Assembly (NCBI GenBank): GCA_021775195.1
Contig: JAJFIG010000312.1
Span: 1 to 9,318, forward strand
DNA length: 9,318 nucleotides
Direction: 5' to 3'
Source: Rhodospirillales bacterium
Lineage (GTDB): Bacteria; Pseudomonadota; Alphaproteobacteria; Rhodospirillales; 2-02-FULL-58-16
A program made the position numbers and the translations under genes. This document shows positions 7,028 through 9,318 of this stretch, piece after piece; within the stretch, counting starts at the first letter, position 1, and every line of letters starts with the position of its first letter. The notes under the pieces were generated by a model. That model was not told the origin of the DNA. It saw only the letters and a list, made by a program, of their open reading frames with translations, and did not search any database.

Positions 7028-9147
7028 TGGCTTACCGTTTTCCCGTCCTCTACGCCAAGGGCCGGCATCGGCTCGGCAATCGGCAATATGACCTGCATGA
7101 CAGTGCCTTTGCCCAATTTGCTCGAGACCTCCAAGCGCCCACCCATATCGCGAACCATCTGTCTGACTTGAAACGCCCCCAGGCCGTAACCGGTTTCCTT
7201 CTCGGTGTCGAGCGGCCGGAAAAGCTGGTCCCTGATGAACTCCTCATCCATGCCGGGACCATCGTCGGTAACCTCGATGACGGCTTCGTCGTCGGCACTT
7301 CTCAGGCGCAGGGAAACCCTGCCATCCACACCAGCCGCTTCGATCGCATTTTGAAACAGGTGATCGAGGACCGAGGTCAATTTCCCCTCGTCCACGGCCA
7401 CCTCGGCGTCGGTGGCGCCCAATTCAATCTCTATATCGCCCTTCTGGGTCCGCCAGGCTTCCGCCACCTGGACCATGACCGGCCGCAAGGCGATGCCCTT
7501 CACATTGTCCGATGTCCCCTGGTGTTCGGCCTTGAATTGTACCAAAAGGCTCCGCATGCGCGATACCGAGTTCTGGACGGTTGCCAGCATATCCTTTTGA
7601 AACTGCGGATTGTCGCCAAATCGCTCGGCATTCTTAAGCATTAACGACATTTGGCTTACTAGGTTCTTAATATCATGAATAACAAAGGCGAAACGCTGGT
7701 TGAAGGCTTCGAGCCGGCGGGCGTCGGATAGAGCGTTCGCGGATTGTTCCTCGGCCAGATAGCTGGCCGTCTGGCGGCCGATTGTCTTGAGTAGGTCGAA
7801 ATCTTCCCAATCGAGGGGACGATTTGCACGGGGCTTGCCCAGAACCAGGAATGCATGAAGAACATTTCGATGCATGAGGGGAACAACCAGCCATGCACGC
7901 TTGTGGGCCAGCAGCCATGACGGGACCGACAGCGCTTCGTGACGATCCGGATCGGAACGGCATTCGTTCAGGTCGACGATCCATTGAGTCCGGTTCAGGT
8001 ACTCGGCAAAGGCGCTGTCCATGCGTTCCGCGGGGTGTCCACCATCGGGCAGATTGCCATCGAAATTCCAGGATGCGGTAGGAAAGTAGGCCCGGTCATC
8101 GGGACGCAGGACCCAGAGGCCACCGGACGTGCTGTCGACGATATCGGCGATCGCGCGCACGATGCGACCATGAAGACCGGCATCACCGGCATCCAACGAC
8201 ATGGTCTGGATGAAGCGCAGCCACTCCTCACGGTAGTCGTACTTGTAGCTGAAGAAATGCTTGCTGATCCAAACCCTGACCTGGGCCCTTATGGAGCCAG
8301 AGGAAAAGATCACCAACAGGATCAGGACAGCGCCGGAAAAAAAGATGATCTGGAGGGTCGGCCCCCAGCCGCCACCGAAATTCTTGAGGTAGAACCCGAC
8401 CCCGGACATCAACAACAGGTAGAGGCCGCTGCCGAGAAGGGCTGCCGAATGGAAGACCGCTTTCCGCGAAACATGGATATCAACCTGCCAGGTTCGGGAG
8501 CGGGATACGGATACGGCGATCAAGGGCACGGCAAGGGCATTGATGAAGCCGCGGGCCTTGAACAGCGTGGGATCGATTTTATGGAACAGGACAGCATGGG
8601 CGTGGAGGAAGAAATCGTAGGCAAAAATGGCGCCCAGACCAAAACAAAGAAACTTGACCGCCCAGCGGACGTGTTCGTCCGCATTCCGGAACAGGTTCTC
8701 AAGCAAGAGCATGCCCAAAACCGCCAAGAGAACCATCGCCGCCCCGGAAAGCAACTCAAGCATCGGGCGATAGTCCCGCAGGTACCCGAGATAGTCTGGT
8801 ATGTAGGTGAAGAGGGCGAAAACGACCGCCAATCCGCCAATCACGCCGAGCATGACACGCTTGATCCCGACAGCGGTGTCGGCCTGTCCCAACCCGAGAA
8901 GCGACGCCAGAAACAGGAGCCACCCGGCGTCGCGGGCAAGCTCAAGGGATCCCACCAACAACGGAGTGGTCCCGATCCAGGGCTCCGCCGCGACGACGCC
9001 AGCCCACAATACCGAGGACCCGCACCCAAGCAGGATCAACTGTTTTTGCCGAACGGATGTCCTGCTCAGGGCGACGAGCAGTGTCAGGAACAGGTACGCA
9101 GCCGCACAGATTCCGTAACTGACTAGTTGTATTTCGGTTTGCACCAC
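7024..9147 (-). CDS. prsK: PrsK, PEP-CTERM system membrane sensor histidine kinase
   Basis: This 707-residue protein is a sensor kinase expected to phosphorylate PrsR, encoded immediately downstream. Residues 1 to about 285 hold eight or nine hydrophobic segments (for example about 8-28, 97-117, 130-150, 161-182, 229-254, 262-283) with only short loops, so there is no large periplasmic sensor domain. A conserved-looking KHFFSYKYDYREEWLRFI segment (296-313) leads into a GAF-like region (about 310-465). The H-box FVIHDIKN has His491 as phosphoacceptor. The ATPase follows, with N-box HLFQNAIEAA (Asn600), G1 DDGPGM (628-633) and G2 GYGLGAF (653-659). Architecture and H-box match the PrsK family (TIGR02916). 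The start is GTG; a second GTG follows at 9144 and there is no early ATG. The first is preferred because GAGGG lies 9 bases upstream. The 3' end overlaps prsR by 4 bases. The signal sensed is unknown. Confidence 0.95.
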   Translation of the reverse strand: MVQTEIQLVSYGICAAAYLFLTLLVALSRTSVRQKQLILLGCGSSVLWAGVVAAEPWIGTTPLLVGSLELARDAGWLLFLASLLGLGQADTAVGIKRVMLGVIGGLAVVFALFTYIPDYLGYLRDYRPMLELLSGAAMVLLAVLGMLLLENLFRNADEHVRWAVKFLCFGLGAIFAYDFFLHAHAVLFHKIDPTLFKARGFINALAVPLIAVSVSRSRTWQVDIHVSRKAVFHSAALLGSGLYLLLMSGVGFYLKNFGGGWGPTLQIIFFSGAVLILLVIFSSGSIRAQVRVWISKHFFSYKYDYREEWLRFIQTMSLDAGDAGLHGRIVRAIADIVDSTSGGLWVLRPDDRAYFPTASWNFDGNLPDGGHPAERMDSAFAEYLNRTQWIVDLNECRSDPDRHEALSVPSWLLAHKRAWLVVPLMHRNVLHAFLVLGKPRANRPLDWEDFDLLKTIGRQTASYLAEEQSANALSDARRLEAFNQRFAFVIHDIKNLVSQMSLMLKNAERFGDNPQFQKDMLATVQNSVSRMRSLLVQFKAEHQGTSDNVKGIALRPVMVQVAEAWRTQKGDIEIELGATDAEVAVDEGKLTSVLDHLFQNAIEAAGVDGRVSLRLRSADDEAVIEVTDDGPGMDEEFIRDQLFRPLDTEKETGYGLGAFQVRQMVRDMGGRLEVSSKLGKGTVMQVILPIAEPMPALGVEDGKTVSQ

Positions 9148-9318
9148 TAGCGCGCGCCCTCAGGCCACAAGATCACTCTGACCGTCTGCACCAATATGAG
9201 AAAATCCAGGAAGAGGCTTCCGTTCTTTACGTAGTACAGGTCGTAGGCCAGTTTTGCCCGGGCATCCTCCTCGGACGCTCCGTAGGGGTAGTTGATCTGC
9301 GCCCAACCGGTCAGCCCG
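9147..9318 (-). CDS. EpsB-type polyprenyl glycosylphosphotransferase, C-terminal end (partial, runs off right edge)
   Basis: Only the last 56 codons and a TAG stop are inside the window; the 5' part lies beyond base 9318. The visible peptide begins GLTGWAQINYPYGAS, continues with a charged stretch and AYDLYYVKN, and ends VILWPEGAR. The GWAQI and YDLYYVKN blocks are the C-terminal signature of bacterial sugar transferases (polyprenyl glycosylphosphotransferases), which move a sugar-1-phosphate from a UDP-sugar to undecaprenyl phosphate at the inner membrane and so start EPS repeat-unit synthesis. The NYPYGAS variant and the ending resemble the XrtA/PEP-CTERM-associated subgroup (TIGR03013), as I recall it, and the prsK neighbour agrees. 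The last base of the stop is the first base of the prsK GTG start, so the genes are probably translationally coupled. The sugar specificity cannot be read from this fragment. Confidence 0.9.
   Translation of the reverse strand, partial: GLTGWAQINYPYGASEEDARAKLAYDLYYVKNGSLFLDFLILVQTVRVILWPEGAR
9157..9161 (-). promoter_or_regulatory. Ribosome binding site of prsK
   Basis: Read on the minus strand this is GAGGG, lying 9 bases before the GTG at 9147 and 12 bases before the second GTG at 9144. The spacing supports the first GTG as the start. The site lies inside the last codons of the upstream phosphotransferase gene, as expected for coupled genes. Confidence 0.6.

Noticed and set aside
5624..9126. 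Plus-strand open frames 5624-6796 and 7939-9126 opposite prsR and prsK
   Set aside because: They are shadows of unmistakable NtrC-type and histidine kinase genes; their products are low-complexity and recognise no family.
1..9318. tRNA or rRNA genes, CRISPR arrays, insertion sequences, attachment sites
   Set aside because: Nearly all bases are in the six coding genes, and the three gaps between them total under 200 bases. The only repeats seen are the protein-coding TPR units.

Overview
The window is a contiguous piece of an exopolysaccharide (EPS) operon of the PEP-CTERM/exosortase A (XrtA) type. All six genes lie on the minus strand, so transcription runs from right to left. The GC-rich sequence, the Gram-negative export and EPS machinery, and a sigma-54 activator point to a proteobacterium; I cannot place it more precisely from this sequence alone.

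In order of transcription: (1) the last 56 codons of an EpsB-type polyprenyl glycosylphosphotransferase at the right edge; (2) PrsK, a multi-pass membrane histidine kinase with a GAF-like region; (3) PrsR, a sigma-54-dependent response regulator with receiver, AAA+ and Fis-type HTH domains; (4) PrsT, an exported protein of about 1080 residues made almost entirely of TPR repeats; (5) a TviB/WbpO-type UDP-N-acetylhexosamine 6-dehydrogenase; (6) a glycosyltransferase of the Stp1 (TIGR03087) type, cut off by the left edge, which has a clear open frame from 959 down to base 1.

The genes are tightly packed. The first stop and the prsK start share one base (TAGTG), prsK and prsR overlap by four bases (ATGA), and the remaining gaps are 43, 69 and 67 bases. 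I see no convincing terminator or sigma-54 promoter in any gap, so one long transcript starting right of the window is the simplest reading.

Working model: the phosphotransferase puts the first sugar on undecaprenyl phosphate, the dehydrogenase supplies a UDP-hexosaminuronic acid, and Stp1 adds a further sugar. PrsK/PrsR control sigma-54-dependent genes, probably including PEP-CTERM protein genes elsewhere, and PrsT works outside the cytoplasm in an unresolved role. The exosortase itself is not in the window; from usual gene order it is expected just past the left edge. The system is a known one. The local peculiarities are a 136-residue super-repeat in PrsT, the lack of a lipobox in PrsT, and the dehydrogenase placed between prsT and stp1.
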